From Thiomicrorhabdus xiamenensis (GTDB taxonomy: Bacteria; Pseudomonadota; Gammaproteobacteria; Thiomicrospirales; Thiomicrospiraceae): a stretch of DNA of 64,000 nt. This document shows, in pieces, positions 38,257 to 47,955 of this stretch (position 1 is its first letter; the number at the start of each line of letters is the position of its first letter). The notes beneath the pieces were generated by a model, which worked only from the letters and a program-made list of their open reading frames with translations, was not told the origin of the DNA and did no database searches. Location of the stretch: contig NZ_CP054020.1 of NCBI RefSeq assembly GCF_013282625.1, positions 1-64,000 on the forward strand, in the 5' to 3' direction. Both the position numbers and the translations under genes were made by a program.

Positions 38257-39717
38257 ATGGCACAGCAGGCGGATATCGCTTTAATTGGATTAGCGGTTAT
38301 GGGTCAGAACCTGGTTTTGAATATGACCGATCACGGTTTTAAAGTCGCGGTCTATAACCGTTCGCGCCAGAAGACGGACGAATTTCTGGCGGCTGAGCCG
38401 GATAATGCCAACCTGATTGGTTGTTTTTCAATTGAAGAACTGGTGAATTCTCTGAGTTCGCCGCGCAAGATAATGCTGATGGTCAAGGCCGGGGAAGTGG
38501 TTGATCTGTTTATCGAACAGCTTCTACCGTATCTGGAAGCGGGTGATATCGTTATTGATGGTGGTAACTCCCTGTATACCGATTCGCAAAGACGCACGGA
38601 ATCCTTGGCAGAAAAGGGCATTCAGTTTATCGGAACCGGGGTTTCCGGCGGTGAAGAGGGGGCTCGTCACGGTCCGTCGATTATGCCGGGCGGCAATCCA
38701 TCCGCATGGCCTTCGGTCAAACCGATTTTTCAGGCCATTTCTGCCAAAGCGGACGGCGCTCCATGTTGTGACTGGGTAGGCGATGGCGGTGCCGGGCATT
38801 ATGTCAAAATGGTGCACAACGGTATTGAATACGGTGATATGCAGTTGATCGCCGAATCCTATCATTTGATGCGTTACGGACTGGGACTGAGTGCCGACGA
38901 ATGTCAGCAGGTTTTTGCCGAATGGAATCAAGGCGTTCTGGACAGCTACCTGATTGAAATTACCGCCGAAATCCTGAAATTCAAGGATCAGGACGGCGAA
39001 CCGCTGGTTGATAAAATTCTCGATGCTGCCGGTCAGAAAGGAACCGGTAAATGGACCGGTATCAGTTCTTTGGAGTTGGGTATTCCGGTTACCTTGATTA
39101 CCGAATCGGTGTATGCGCGCTGCCTTTCCGCGCTTAAAGAGGAACGAATCAAGGCGGAAGCGAATTTTGGCGCATCGGCCGAGCCACCAATCCTGAATGA
39201 GTCAGAGAAATCGGAGATGCTGCAGGCGATCCATGATGCCTTATACGCTTCGAAAATCGTCTCTTATGCGCAAGGTTATATGCTGATGCGCGAAGCCGCT
39301 AAAGAATTTGGCTGGGAGCTGAATTACGGTGGTATCGCTTTGATGTGGCGCGGCGGCTGTATTATCCGCAGTACTTTCCTTGGAGAGATTAAAAAAGCTT
39401 ACGAAAACGACCCGGAATTAAGTAATTTATTGCTGGCGGATTTCTTCAGTTCGGCACTTAAAAACAGTGCTGATAACTGGCGCAAAGCGGTGATTTTTGC
39501 CATTCAGCAGCAGGTTCCGACCCCGGCTTTGAGTTCCGCTCTGGCATTTTTTGACGGTTACAAGACGGCTAAACTGCCGGCCAATCTTCTCCAGGCGCAA
39601 CGGGATTATTTCGGAGCCCACACTTATGAACGAGTCGACGCGGCGCGCGGCGAGTTTTTCCATACCGACTGGATCCAGTCCGGCGGTCGAATCAGTTCGA
39701 CGACCTACGAGGTGTAA
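38257..39717 (+). CDS. gnd: 6-phosphogluconate dehydrogenase (decarboxylating)
   Basis: Gnd converts 6-phosphogluconate to ribulose 5-phosphate with reduction of NADP+. The 486-residue protein has the Rossmann start IALIGLAVMGQNLVLNM, the signature region DGGNSLYTDSQRR, GTGVSGGEEGARHGPSIMPG and the catalytic lysine segment KMVHNGIEYGDMQLI. It is the long tetradomain form. A strong AGGAGG site precedes the ATG. zwf follows two bases after its stop, so gnd-zwf-pgl is one operon covering the oxidative pentose phosphate pathway. Confidence 0.97.
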   Translation: MAQQADIALIGLAVMGQNLVLNMTDHGFKVAVYNRSRQKTDEFLAAEPDNANLIGCFSIEELVNSLSSPRKIMLMVKAGEVVDLFIEQLLPYLEAGDIVIDGGNSLYTDSQRRTESLAEKGIQFIGTGVSGGEEGARHGPSIMPGGNPSAWPSVKPIFQAISAKADGAPCCDWVGDGGAGHYVKMVHNGIEYGDMQLIAESYHLMRYGLGLSADECQQVFAEWNQGVLDSYLIEITAEILKFKDQDGEPLVDKILDAAGQKGTGKWTGISSLELGIPVTLITESVYARCLSALKEERIKAEANFGASAEPPILNESEKSEMLQAIHDALYASKIVSYAQGYMLMREAAKEFGWELNYGGIALMWRGGCIIRSTFLGEIKKAYENDPELSNLLLADFFSSALKNSADNWRKAVIFAIQQQVPTPALSSALAFFDGYKTAKLPANLLQAQRDYFGAHTYERVDAARGEFFHTDWIQSGGRISSTTYEV

Positions 39718-39719
39718 CT

Positions 39720-41201
39720 ATGCCTGAAGCTTGTACTTATGTGGTTTTCGGTGCGACCGGAAACCTTTCCATGACCAAATTAATGCCGGCGTTTTATCAC
39801 CTTGAAAAGCACAACCGTTTAACCGATGAAGTGAAGATTCTTGCAATCGGCCGTCGCGACTGGGATCGCGACGAATGGATCGAAACCGTCAAGGAAGCGG
39901 TTATGCCCAAAGCGCGTGGCGGGATAACCGACGAGGTCTGCGATCGCTTCTGCAGCCGCCTGGACTATTTCAAAATGGATATTCTCAATGCGCAGGATTA
40001 TTTGAAACTGAAAGAACATATCGAAGCCAATAACTGGCCGAATAATATGGCTTTTTACCTCTCCTTGGGGCCTGATCAGTTTGCCCCGGCCGTCGAGCAT
40101 CTCGGAGAAGCCAAATTGCTCAGAGAAGATTCAGGCTGGCGTCGTGTCGTATTGGAAAAACCGTTCGGCTACGATGCCGAAAGCGCCAAGCAGTTGCAGA
40201 AACGGCTCAATAAATATCTTGATGAAGAACAAACCTATCGTATCGATCACTATCTCGGTAAAGGAATGGTACAGAATCTGATGGTATTCCGCTTTGCCAA
40301 CCTGATGATGGAACCTTTATGGAACCGTAATTACATCGATCATATTCAAATTACCCACGCCGAGGACAAGCCGGTCGGAACCCGCGCCGGATACTACGAT
40401 ACCAGCGGTGCCATGCGCGATATGATTCAATCGCATCTGCTACAGCTTCTGGCGTTGGTGGCAATGGAACCGCCTGCATCGATGGAAGCCGAAGCTCTGC
40501 GTAATGAGAAAGTTAAGCTGTTGCAGTCGGTCAGACCGATTCTCAAGAAAAATGTCCATAATCAGGCTTATCGGGCGCAGTATGCGGAAGGGTCGGTGAA
40601 TGGTGAGCAGGTTCCTGCTTATCTGCAAGAACCCGGAGTGGATAAAAACAGTGTTACCGAAACTTATGCCGCTTTGAAACTGTATATCGATAACTGGCGC
40701 TGGGCCGGTGTGCCTTTTTACATTCAGACCGGTAAGAATATGCCGAAAAACCGTACCATTGTCGCGATTCGTTTCAAACATCCGCCGAAACAGTTTTTCC
40801 GTGATTCCCAGGTCAAGAAAATGGAGCCGAACTGGATTGTTTTCGGCATTCAGCCGGAAGAGTCGATTCGTATCGAATTGACCGCTAAACAGCCCGGTCT
40901 GGAAATCATGACCGAGCAAACCAGTCTGGATGCGACTTTGAAAGGGGATGTGGATACTTCCTATGATGCCTACGAAGAATTGTTATTGGATGTCATTAAA
41001 GGCGACCGCTCGCTGTTTTTGCGTTATGACGAGGTGAAAGCAGCCTGGACAGTAGTTGATCCGATTCTTCAGGCTTGGAGCTCAGAAACTGCTTATATCG
41101 ATACTTATCCTTCCGGAAGTTGGGGACCGGAGGGGGCTAAAAAGCTATTTGATCACCCGGAACAGTGTTGGCGTTATCACTATACGCCTGAATGCGCTTA
41201 A
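39720..41201 (+). CDS. zwf: Glucose-6-phosphate 1-dehydrogenase
   Basis: Zwf oxidises glucose 6-phosphate to 6-phosphogluconolactone with NAD(P)+. The 493-residue protein shows the nucleotide motif VVFGATGNLSMTKLMPAFY near the N-terminus, EKPFGYD and the active site YRIDHYLGKGMVQNL. Its ATG lies two bases after gnd. In an autotroph the pathway would make NADPH from stored sugar phosphates; this physiological reading is inference. Confidence 0.97.
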   Translation: MPEACTYVVFGATGNLSMTKLMPAFYHLEKHNRLTDEVKILAIGRRDWDRDEWIETVKEAVMPKARGGITDEVCDRFCSRLDYFKMDILNAQDYLKLKEHIEANNWPNNMAFYLSLGPDQFAPAVEHLGEAKLLREDSGWRRVVLEKPFGYDAESAKQLQKRLNKYLDEEQTYRIDHYLGKGMVQNLMVFRFANLMMEPLWNRNYIDHIQITHAEDKPVGTRAGYYDTSGAMRDMIQSHLLQLLALVAMEPPASMEAEALRNEKVKLLQSVRPILKKNVHNQAYRAQYAEGSVNGEQVPAYLQEPGVDKNSVTETYAALKLYIDNWRWAGVPFYIQTGKNMPKNRTIVAIRFKHPPKQFFRDSQVKKMEPNWIVFGIQPEESIRIELTAKQPGLEIMTEQTSLDATLKGDVDTSYDAYEELLLDVIKGDRSLFLRYDEVKAAWTVVDPILQAWSSETAYIDTYPSGSWGPEGAKKLFDHPEQCWRYHYTPECA

Positions 41202-41224
41202 CAGGATCTGAAGCAGGGGGATCG

Positions 41225-41962
41225 ATGGCAAATACGGAAATAGAGTTTATTCAAAGCCCCGAGCAATGGCAGTTATATCAGGAAGCCGACGAACTGGTCG
41301 AAGTTGCGACCAGATATATTCTGGATTGTGCTGAGAAGGCCATAGAAGCTCGTGGCGCTTTTAATCTGGTTCTGGCGGGGGGAACAACTCCCTTGGCTAT
41401 TTATGAGCGCCTACTCCAGTTTAGTGAACAGCAGGCGCAGTTTTCTAAATGGTATCTCTATTTAGGAGACGAAAGGGTGTTGCCAATCGATGATCCGCAG
41501 AGAAACAGTGTTGCAATATGTACCCATTGGCTGGATAAATCACCGATACCGCCCGCTCAGGTCTTTATGATGCCTACGGAGTTAGGGCTTGAAGAGTCGG
41601 CCAGGGTTTATCAGGATATGATCGACGGCGTTGAATTTGATCTGGTTCTGCTCGGGATGGGAGAAGACGGGCATACAGCCAGTCTGTTTCCGGAACATCA
41701 TCTGCAAGAGCATAAAGGACTGATCTGTGAATACGACTCCCCTAAGCCGCCGTCCAAACGCTTAAGTCTCTCTTATTCGCGTCTGGCTTCGGCGGTTTGT
41801 GTCTTGAAATTGATTACCGGTGCGGCGAAATACGATGTCACTCAGATGTGGTATCAGAGCCTGAAAATGGGAAGAGTTCCTGATCTGCCGATTGCCAAAA
41901 TATTCGGCCGTAAAGAGACTTTAGTGATGCTGGACCAAAGTGCTTTTAGCATGGGAGAGTAA
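41225..41962 (+). CDS. pgl: 6-phosphogluconolactonase
   Basis: Pgl hydrolyses 6-phosphogluconolactone, linking Zwf and Gnd. I start at the ATG at 41225 behind AGGGGGA; about 245 residues. Family motifs are FNLVLAGGTTPLAIYERL, WYLYLGDERVLPIDDPQRNS and FDLVLLGMGEDGHTASLFP. It is the last gene of the gnd-zwf-pgl operon, followed by a hairpin. Confidence 0.96.
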   Translation: MANTEIEFIQSPEQWQLYQEADELVEVATRYILDCAEKAIEARGAFNLVLAGGTTPLAIYERLLQFSEQQAQFSKWYLYLGDERVLPIDDPQRNSVAICTHWLDKSPIPPAQVFMMPTELGLEESARVYQDMIDGVEFDLVLLGMGEDGHTASLFPEHHLQEHKGLICEYDSPKPPSKRLSLSYSRLASAVCVLKLITGAAKYDVTQMWYQSLKMGRVPDLPIAKIFGRKETLVMLDQSAFSMGE

Positions 41963-42028
41963 TGAGACGGTAAAGTATTCATTCATTAAACTTCGATGCT
42001 TCTACTATGGAAAGCTTTTATAAATAAG

Positions 42029-42067
42029 AAAACCGGCAAATGAAGTGATTTCATTTAGCCGGTTTTT
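42029..42067. terminator. Bidirectional terminator between pgl and the rhodanese gene
   Basis: Long stem AACCGGC-AAATGAA / TTCATTT-A-GCCGGTT with a short loop and flanking A and T runs between two convergent genes. Confidence 0.88.
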
Positions 42068-42088
42068 TATTGAAAAATAAATCGGGAA

Positions 42089-42703
42089 TTATTTTTCCAG
42101 GTAAGCGTTTTTGGTATCGATTTTATAAGTCCAGGTATCGACCGGGTTGTTTACTTTCCAACCGGCTTTCATACGCCACTGTTTGTGTTCACCTTTCTTA
42201 ACTTTACCGCCTTCGAAGCCGTCAGTCATAATGTAAACGTTTTTGTAACCGTATTGGTCAAGCATTTTCGCTGCAGGTTGCGCACGAGTAGCGCCTGAAC
42301 GGCACATAACGACAAAAGGTGTATTCTTGTCTGCGCCAAGATCAAAAAGTTTTTCTTCAAATTCTGAGATGAATTTTTCATTGATAATTGATTTGTAACG
42401 CGGTTTTTTAGTATCTACTTCGTTATATTTAAACAATACCGACGGAATCATAATCTGCGCCATTGGAGTATAACCGACAAACTGCCACTCAGCCGGAGTA
42501 CGAACGTCAACCAGAATCACGCTATCGTCTTCTTTCATCCATTTGTAGGTATTTTCGGCCGTGATATAAAGACCTTGAGGTGTGTGGCGTTCCGCTTTTG
42601 CTGGTGCTTCAGTTGCCCATTTGCTCGCTTCCACAGCAAAAGATGCAGAAGAGAAAGCGAAGGTCGCAGCCAGTGTGCTGGCAAGAAGTAGTGTCTTTTT
42701 CAT
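42089..42703 (-). CDS. Periplasmic rhodanese-domain protein
   Basis: The 204-residue product has a signal peptide (MKKTLLLASTLAATFAFSSA then SFA) and a single rhodanese domain with DVRTPAEWQFVGYT and the active-site loop CRSGATR, whose cysteine can carry a persulfide. A basic, Trp-containing tail follows (KAGWKVNNPVDTW). Export to the periplasm fits handling of sulfane sulfur in a sulfur oxidiser, but the substrate is not shown. It is a single gene. Confidence 0.9.
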   Translation of the reverse strand: MKKTLLLASTLAATFAFSSASFAVEASKWATEAPAKAERHTPQGLYITAENTYKWMKEDDSVILVDVRTPAEWQFVGYTPMAQIMIPSVLFKYNEVDTKKPRYKSIINEKFISEFEEKLFDLGADKNTPFVVMCRSGATRAQPAAKMLDQYGYKNVYIMTDGFEGGKVKKGEHKQWRMKAGWKVNNPVDTWTYKIDTKNAYLEK

Positions 42704-42855
42704 TAAGTAATCTCCATTGATTTAGTTTATATTTCTAAGAAACATGGTAAACAATTTTACATAAGAATTTGCTTAATATTTACTGTTGTCAATATAAAGT
42801 TTTTATGAAATGAAAAGAATAATGTATTAACTGCAATTTAAAGTCATAACTATCT

Positions 42856-44691
42856 ATGCTAAATAAATTTCAAACAAAATCAGGTAATAAAGCAATTTTG
42901 AGTTTTTTAATTGTTTTTATTTTTCTAGTGGTCTCTTTTAATGCTTTTTCTGCGAATGAGATGGTTGCTGTTGAGCTGCAGAACGGAGTCGAACTTGATT
43001 GGTTTCAGATGACGATGGGGCTGGCAGGTGGGCTGGCTCTTTTTCTATACGGCATGGATTTGATGGTTCGCTCCTTGATGATGGTCGCCGGTGACAAGAT
43101 GAAAGGGCTCCTGGCTAAGCTGACAACCAATCGCGTGATGGGCGCACTGACCGGTGCGGGAATTACCGCTGTCATTCAATCGTCTTCGATTACCACCGTT
43201 TTGACGGTTGGTTTTGTTTCCGCCGGTTTAATGACTTTGACGCAGGCGGCCGGAGTCATTATGGGGGCGAATCTCGGGACGACCGTTACCGCTCAGATTG
43301 TTGCTTTCAAAGTGACCAATTTTGCATTGCTGATGATCGCTGTTGGTTTTTTAATGAATTTTGCCGGGAAACTCAATAAGACCCGAGCTTTGGGACAACT
43401 GATTCTCGGATTGGGTCTGATCTTTTTCGGCATGAATCTGATGAGTCAGGGAATGGCTCCGCTGCGTTCTTACCAGCCATTTCTGGATTTGATGCTGGAG
43501 ATGCAAAATCCGTTTCTGGCGATTTTGGTCGGTGCGTTTTTTACCGCTTTGATTCAGTCGTCATCGGCTACCATCGGGATTATTATTGTCATGGCCAGCA
43601 ACGGCTTTCTGACCCTGCCGGCCGGTATCGCTTTGGCGATGGGGGCGCACATAGGTACCACCATTACCGCATTGCTGGCCAGTATCGGAAAATCCCGAGA
43701 TGCGCTCAGAACGGCCTTGGTGCATACCTTGTTTAATGTTTTAGTGACGCTTATATGGTTGCCTCTGATTCCCGATTTGGCGCAATGGGCGGTGTGGATG
43801 TCGTCGCATGACCCTGGCGTTAACGGTTCCATGGCGGTTCTGGCACAAAATGTACCGCGCGAGATCGCGAATGCCAACACCTTGATGGTGGCCATCGCTT
43901 TAATTGTTTTGCTGCCTTTTGCGCCGGTTTTTGTCTGGGCGGTCAACCGACTGGTTCCCAAGATAGAAGAAGAAAAGGTTTCGATGGACCTTAAGCCGGA
44001 TCATCTGGATGAAAGTTTTATTTCCACTCCGAGTGTTGCGATTCAGGCGGTTACTCTGGAGATCCAGTCCTATCAGAAGCAACAGTCGTTGTTCTATAAA
44101 CGCATGGTTGCACTGATTTCCGATCCGGATATCAATAAACTCAGTAAAGAGATGGTAAATCTGCAGAAATTCAAAAGTTATCAGCAGCAGATTTTAAGTT
44201 ATCTGGCGCGAACCGCCCAAGGGCCTCTGAGTGACTCGGAACATACTACTTATACCGAATTGATGCTGATCGTACACGGTTTTGAATCAATGCGAACCGC
44301 GATGGAGGATCATATCGTTAAGGTAATCGATCGCATGATTTCCGAAGATATCAAACCCAGTGACACCATGCTGAATCTGGTAGGGCAGCTGACGAACGAA
44401 GTAGCCAAATCAATCGATAAGTCCTTGAACAGTCTGCTGGAAAACGATCCCGATTCGGCGATTGAAGTCATGGGGGCTGAATCGAAAATTGAACACTTGA
44501 TTCAGGAAGCGCTCGATCACCAGTTAAAACGTTTTCAGCGTACTGAAAAACGTCTGAGTATTTTCCGTTTTGAAATGGAAATTATTGAAGGTTTCAAACA
44601 GTTATATAGCCTATCGAAACGTCTGGCGCGGGCCGAATTGGGTAAAGCCAATGCGGCAACCAAAGCAGCGCACGGAGAGCAGAAATCGTAA
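42856..44691 (+). CDS. Na/Pi cotransporter family protein
   Basis: The 611-residue membrane protein has two copies of the Na/Pi repeat, each with a QSSS motif (AVIQSSSITTVLTVGF and ALIQSSSATIGIIIVM), and an extended cytoplasmic PhoU-like helical C-terminus from about residue 395. The N-terminal 33 residues form a hydrophobic, signal-like leader ending FSAN. Transport of phosphate with sodium is inferred from the family. No ribosome site is obvious before the ATG. The convergent barrel gene ends only three bases away. Confidence 0.88.
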   Translation: MLNKFQTKSGNKAILSFLIVFIFLVVSFNAFSANEMVAVELQNGVELDWFQMTMGLAGGLALFLYGMDLMVRSLMMVAGDKMKGLLAKLTTNRVMGALTGAGITAVIQSSSITTVLTVGFVSAGLMTLTQAAGVIMGANLGTTVTAQIVAFKVTNFALLMIAVGFLMNFAGKLNKTRALGQLILGLGLIFFGMNLMSQGMAPLRSYQPFLDLMLEMQNPFLAILVGAFFTALIQSSSATIGIIIVMASNGFLTLPAGIALAMGAHIGTTITALLASIGKSRDALRTALVHTLFNVLVTLIWLPLIPDLAQWAVWMSSHDPGVNGSMAVLAQNVPREIANANTLMVAIALIVLLPFAPVFVWAVNRLVPKIEEEKVSMDLKPDHLDESFISTPSVAIQAVTLEIQSYQKQQSLFYKRMVALISDPDINKLSKEMVNLQKFKSYQQQILSYLARTAQGPLSDSEHTTYTELMLIVHGFESMRTAMEDHIVKVIDRMISEDIKPSDTMLNLVGQLTNEVAKSIDKSLNSLLENDPDSAIEVMGAESKIEHLIQEALDHQLKRFQRTEKRLSIFRFEMEIIEGFKQLYSLSKRLARAELGKANAATKAAHGEQKS

Positions 44692-44694
44692 CCT

Positions 44695-45984
44695 TCAAAG
44701 CGCAAAAAAGTGCTGCCATTGGATAAACAGTTGTCGGCTGTAAGACGAATAATCGGATGAAAGATCGCTTTCCAGACCGATGAATTCACTGCCTCTGCGG
44801 CCGATGGGCTCCTGCCAGTTAGTTATGATTAAATCGTTATCGCTGAGCGAAACCTGTAAATTCAAGCTGAGCAGGTGGCTGCCGTCCTGCAGGTTACTGA
44901 TTAAGGTCGGGTTCAGATTCCATAATGGATTCAGTTCAATTGTCGCCCCCAAAGCGCTATAAAGGCGGTTACTGACAAAGGTTTTACCGCTCGACTGCAG
45001 CAATTGTAATTGCGCCGGGAGTTGTTCGATTTTCGGACGGTTTACGGTTGAGCCGTAGCCGTTGTAATAGAGTTCAGCAAAAGCGATCGTCTGCTTGGTG
45101 AGTAATTCAAATGAATTCTGCCAGTTTCCCAGGGCACTGTAATAATAACGGTTATGTTCGTTGTCGTAGCTGCATAAGACGTCCACATTCCAGAGTCCGT
45201 TATCGCGATTTACCGTTACCTCCCATCCAAACAGCTGTTCACGGGCATCTTTGGCAAGAATCCACTGATAATCGGCATTTTGTCCGAAGTGATACAGTTT
45301 GAAACCATAGCTGGAAGCGTCATAGCTCAGTTCTTCCGTTGCCAGTTCTCTACGCGGCAGAATAAACCAGTTGAGTTCGTCACCGTTATTCAGATAACGC
45401 TGTCCGCTGAGCATATCCAGGCCTGGTTTGTAACTTTTATCGATTTGGTTCGGCGCAAAAGGGTTGATTCGATCGAGCGGATTGAATACCTGACCGTTCC
45501 CCCAACTCATGACCTGTCGGCCGAATTTAATGCTGTAGTTAGCCGCGTTGTAGGTCGCATTTAAACGATCGAGACGCTGATAACTGAACAGGCGGCCGGA
45601 ATCTTTAATCATGTCAGTCAGATTAAAAAGCTGCGCTCGATCCGGTTGATCGTAATAAGGTGAGAGTGTATTTGCTATTGTGTTGAGGTAGGAATCGGAG
45701 CCGCTTAATTGATAGTCGAGTGCAAAAGTCCATTGATCTTTGAACCATTGCTGTTTTAAACGGCTATCAAAACTTCCGCCCAATTGGTCTAACCCGTCTG
45801 GATCATTTTGTAAATTTTGTTCGCTATCCTGCCAAAAAACGGCGCCCTTAAAGTGTCCTTCAAGCGCTTTTGACGGTAGGGGGAATGCACTGACCAGGGT
45901 GAGGAGCAAAAAACTTCTTAAAACTGCCGATTTTAAGGATTTTGCCGAAAGCGGTCTGTTTTCAGTTTTGAATGGAGTCATCAT
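44695..45984 (-). CDS. Outer-membrane beta-barrel of a Lol-like export operon
   Basis: The product (about 429 residues from the ATG at 45984; an ATG at 46011 would add nine) has a signal peptide with basic n-region (TPFKTENRPLSAKSLKS, then a hydrophobic core ending PSKALEG) and a mature domain of alternating strands ending IQWQHFFAL. Segments such as IKFGRQVMSWGNGQVFNPLDR resemble DUF1302-like barrels. The start overlaps the ABC ATPase gene, so it is the last gene of a five-gene operon with a LolA-like protein and LolCDE-like transporter. A role as the outer-membrane end of that pathway is inferred from the operon. Confidence 0.75.
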   Translation of the reverse strand: MMTPFKTENRPLSAKSLKSAVLRSFLLLTLVSAFPLPSKALEGHFKGAVFWQDSEQNLQNDPDGLDQLGGSFDSRLKQQWFKDQWTFALDYQLSGSDSYLNTIANTLSPYYDQPDRAQLFNLTDMIKDSGRLFSYQRLDRLNATYNAANYSIKFGRQVMSWGNGQVFNPLDRINPFAPNQIDKSYKPGLDMLSGQRYLNNGDELNWFILPRRELATEELSYDASSYGFKLYHFGQNADYQWILAKDAREQLFGWEVTVNRDNGLWNVDVLCSYDNEHNRYYYSALGNWQNSFELLTKQTIAFAELYYNGYGSTVNRPKIEQLPAQLQLLQSSGKTFVSNRLYSALGATIELNPLWNLNPTLISNLQDGSHLLSLNLQVSLSDNDLIITNWQEPIGRRGSEFIGLESDLSSDYSSYSRQLFIQWQHFFAL

Positions 45985-46660
45985 GGATGATTTTACCGTC
46001 AGCCAGTTCAATTCTGCGCTCCGCCGCCTCGATCACCTGAGGATCATGACTGGAAATAATAAAAGTCATACCAAGATCGCGATTCAGTTCGTGCATTAAC
46101 TCTAATAGTTGTTCGGAGTTTTTTGAATCCAAATTGGCTGTCGGCTCGTCGGCGAGCACAATTTTCGGCTCGGCGACAATTGCCCGGGCGATCGCGACTC
46201 TCTGTTGCTGGCCACCTGAAAGTTCCGACGGGCGCCGGTTCAACATTTCTCCCAGCCCCACTTTTTGCAGAATGGCCTGGCTTTTCGACAGGGCTATTTT
46301 GCTGTCCACACCCTGCATCTGCATAATAAAAGCGACATTCTCCAATGCGGTAAAGACCGGAATCAGATTGTAAGACTGGAAGATAAAACCGATTTTATGC
46401 AAGCGCACATCGGTCAAGGTATCGTCGCTGTAATGACTTAGGGGATGTTTGTCGAGAAATACCTCGCCGCTGCATGGACGGTCCAGTCCACCGATCATAT
46501 TCAGCAGGGTGGTTTTTCCGGAACCGGAAGCGCCGTAGAGGCAGATGAATTCGCCGGAAAACACTTGCAGGTCGAGTTGATCGACCGCTTTAATGACGCT
46601 GTCTCCGTCGGCAAATGTTTTGCACACCTGCTGACATTCAATGACCGGAGCATAATGCAT
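45962..46660 (-). CDS. LolD/MacB-type ABC transporter ATPase
   Basis: The 232-residue ATPase has Walker A GASGSGKTT near residue 40, signature LSGGQQQRVAIARA and Walker B IVLADEPTANLDS, in the LolD/MacB subfamily. It powers the two FtsX-type permeases encoded immediately upstream. The 12-base gap to the permease gene and overlap with the barrel gene show operon membership. Confidence 0.92.
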   Translation of the reverse strand: MHYAPVIECQQVCKTFADGDSVIKAVDQLDLQVFSGEFICLYGASGSGKTTLLNMIGGLDRPCSGEVFLDKHPLSHYSDDTLTDVRLHKIGFIFQSYNLIPVFTALENVAFIMQMQGVDSKIALSKSQAILQKVGLGEMLNRRPSELSGGQQQRVAIARAIVAEPKIVLADEPTANLDSKNSEQLLELMHELNRDLGMTFIISSHDPQVIEAAERRIELADGKIIHDDSIQN

Positions 46661-46672
46661 AATGTAAATCCT

Positions 46673-47947
46673 TTAATGATTATCCAGAGTGTGCTGGCTG
46701 GCTTTGAGCCTTGGAATTCGGGTCGCGCGCCAGATCGGAATCATACCGAACAGGAAAAGTCCGAAAAACAGCTGAGCCGTGTTCGTTAACCATAATTCGT
46801 AGTCATAGCCTAAAAACAGTTGGTGGCTGATGCCGAGCCATGCCGTACCTTCGGAAAGAAAACTCAAATCAATGCCGTCGCTCAGGGAAGCGACCAGTGC
46901 GACCAGGAGCGTCCAACTGATGGCAATACTGATCAGCAGTACCGTGAGGTGCTCCAAAAGCAGCAAACGCCGCAAGTCACGGGGCTTGAGTCCGAGGATA
47001 AACAGGCGCTGCAGTTCGTTTCTCCGCTCATACAGCGACATATACAGTGTATTGAGCATGGCAAACAGCATCATTATGCCGATCATCAGCAACCAGACCC
47101 AGTTGAAGTTGTACATCATCTCGATGGAAGCGAAAGCGAAGGGTTGAAGTTCGCGCCAGTTGAGAACTTTCTGCTCCTTGAAAAGCGGGGTGATCCGGCG
47201 TAACTTTTCCGAAGAGAAATTGGCGTTTTTCACCATTTCCAGAGAGAGCGTTTGCGGACTTTTTACGGCGATTTCACTGATCTCATGCGGCAGCTTAAGC
47301 CATTTTTGTGCGCTGGCCAAAGGCATGAAAACCATGCTTTTTTCAATATTCGGATCACTGTGTCGGTAGCTGGCGGTAATGCGCAAACCAATTTCCGCCA
47401 GCTTGCCGTCCTTGCCCTGAGTCATCAATACCAGCTTGCGTCCTACCGCAGTTTTTAATCGGTTCAGCAAGGCTTCACCGACAATAATCTGATAGGGTTG
47501 TGAGCCCTTATCGAATTTGTCGATCAGTTCGGGATGTGAATGGGTAAAACGGCCAATAAACGAGAGCTGCTGCTCGTTCTGTAAATTGACCGCCATAAAA
47601 TCCACTCCGGTAGTGTCGTATTCGCTCTTGAGAACGCCGGGAAGGTGAATTCTCTGCGCCCAGTACAGACCACTCTGCTCGAGTGCCTGCTGCTGCTCAG
47701 GAGAAAATTCAAAACGGTGTTCGATATCGCGGTTCTGTTGATAGCCGGGGGCATTGATCTGCCACTGTGCGCCAAGGTTATTCAGGGTGTTATCGAGCAT
47801 AGAGTTGCTCCACGACAGCATTAACGAGTTAAAGAACAGTGTGGTTGCCAGGCCGAGAACCGTGACGGTAATCAGTATTGCAGTCCGCTTCGGATAGCGC
47901 CACAGATTGCGCCAGGCAAAAATCATAATCGGCCATTGCTGTTTCAT
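46673..47947 (-). CDS. FtsX/LolC-type ABC permease (second of pair)
   Basis: About 424 residues from the ATG at 47947, which has GAGG six bases upstream; a GTG at 47959 overlapping the previous stop is also possible. The protein has an N-terminal transmembrane helix after FAWRNLWRYPKRT, a periplasmic domain of roughly 220 residues, and three C-terminal helices, the MacB/FtsX topology. It pairs with the other permease and the ATPase. Confidence 0.9.
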   Translation of the reverse strand: MKQQWPIMIFAWRNLWRYPKRTAILITVTVLGLATTLFFNSLMLSWSNSMLDNTLNNLGAQWQINAPGYQQNRDIEHRFEFSPEQQQALEQSGLYWAQRIHLPGVLKSEYDTTGVDFMAVNLQNEQQLSFIGRFTHSHPELIDKFDKGSQPYQIIVGEALLNRLKTAVGRKLVLMTQGKDGKLAEIGLRITASYRHSDPNIEKSMVFMPLASAQKWLKLPHEISEIAVKSPQTLSLEMVKNANFSSEKLRRITPLFKEQKVLNWRELQPFAFASIEMMYNFNWVWLLMIGIMMLFAMLNTLYMSLYERRNELQRLFILGLKPRDLRRLLLLEHLTVLLISIAISWTLLVALVASLSDGIDLSFLSEGTAWLGISHQLFLGYDYELWLTNTAQLFFGLFLFGMIPIWRATRIPRLKASQHTLDNH

Positions 47948-47955
47948 CCCGAGCC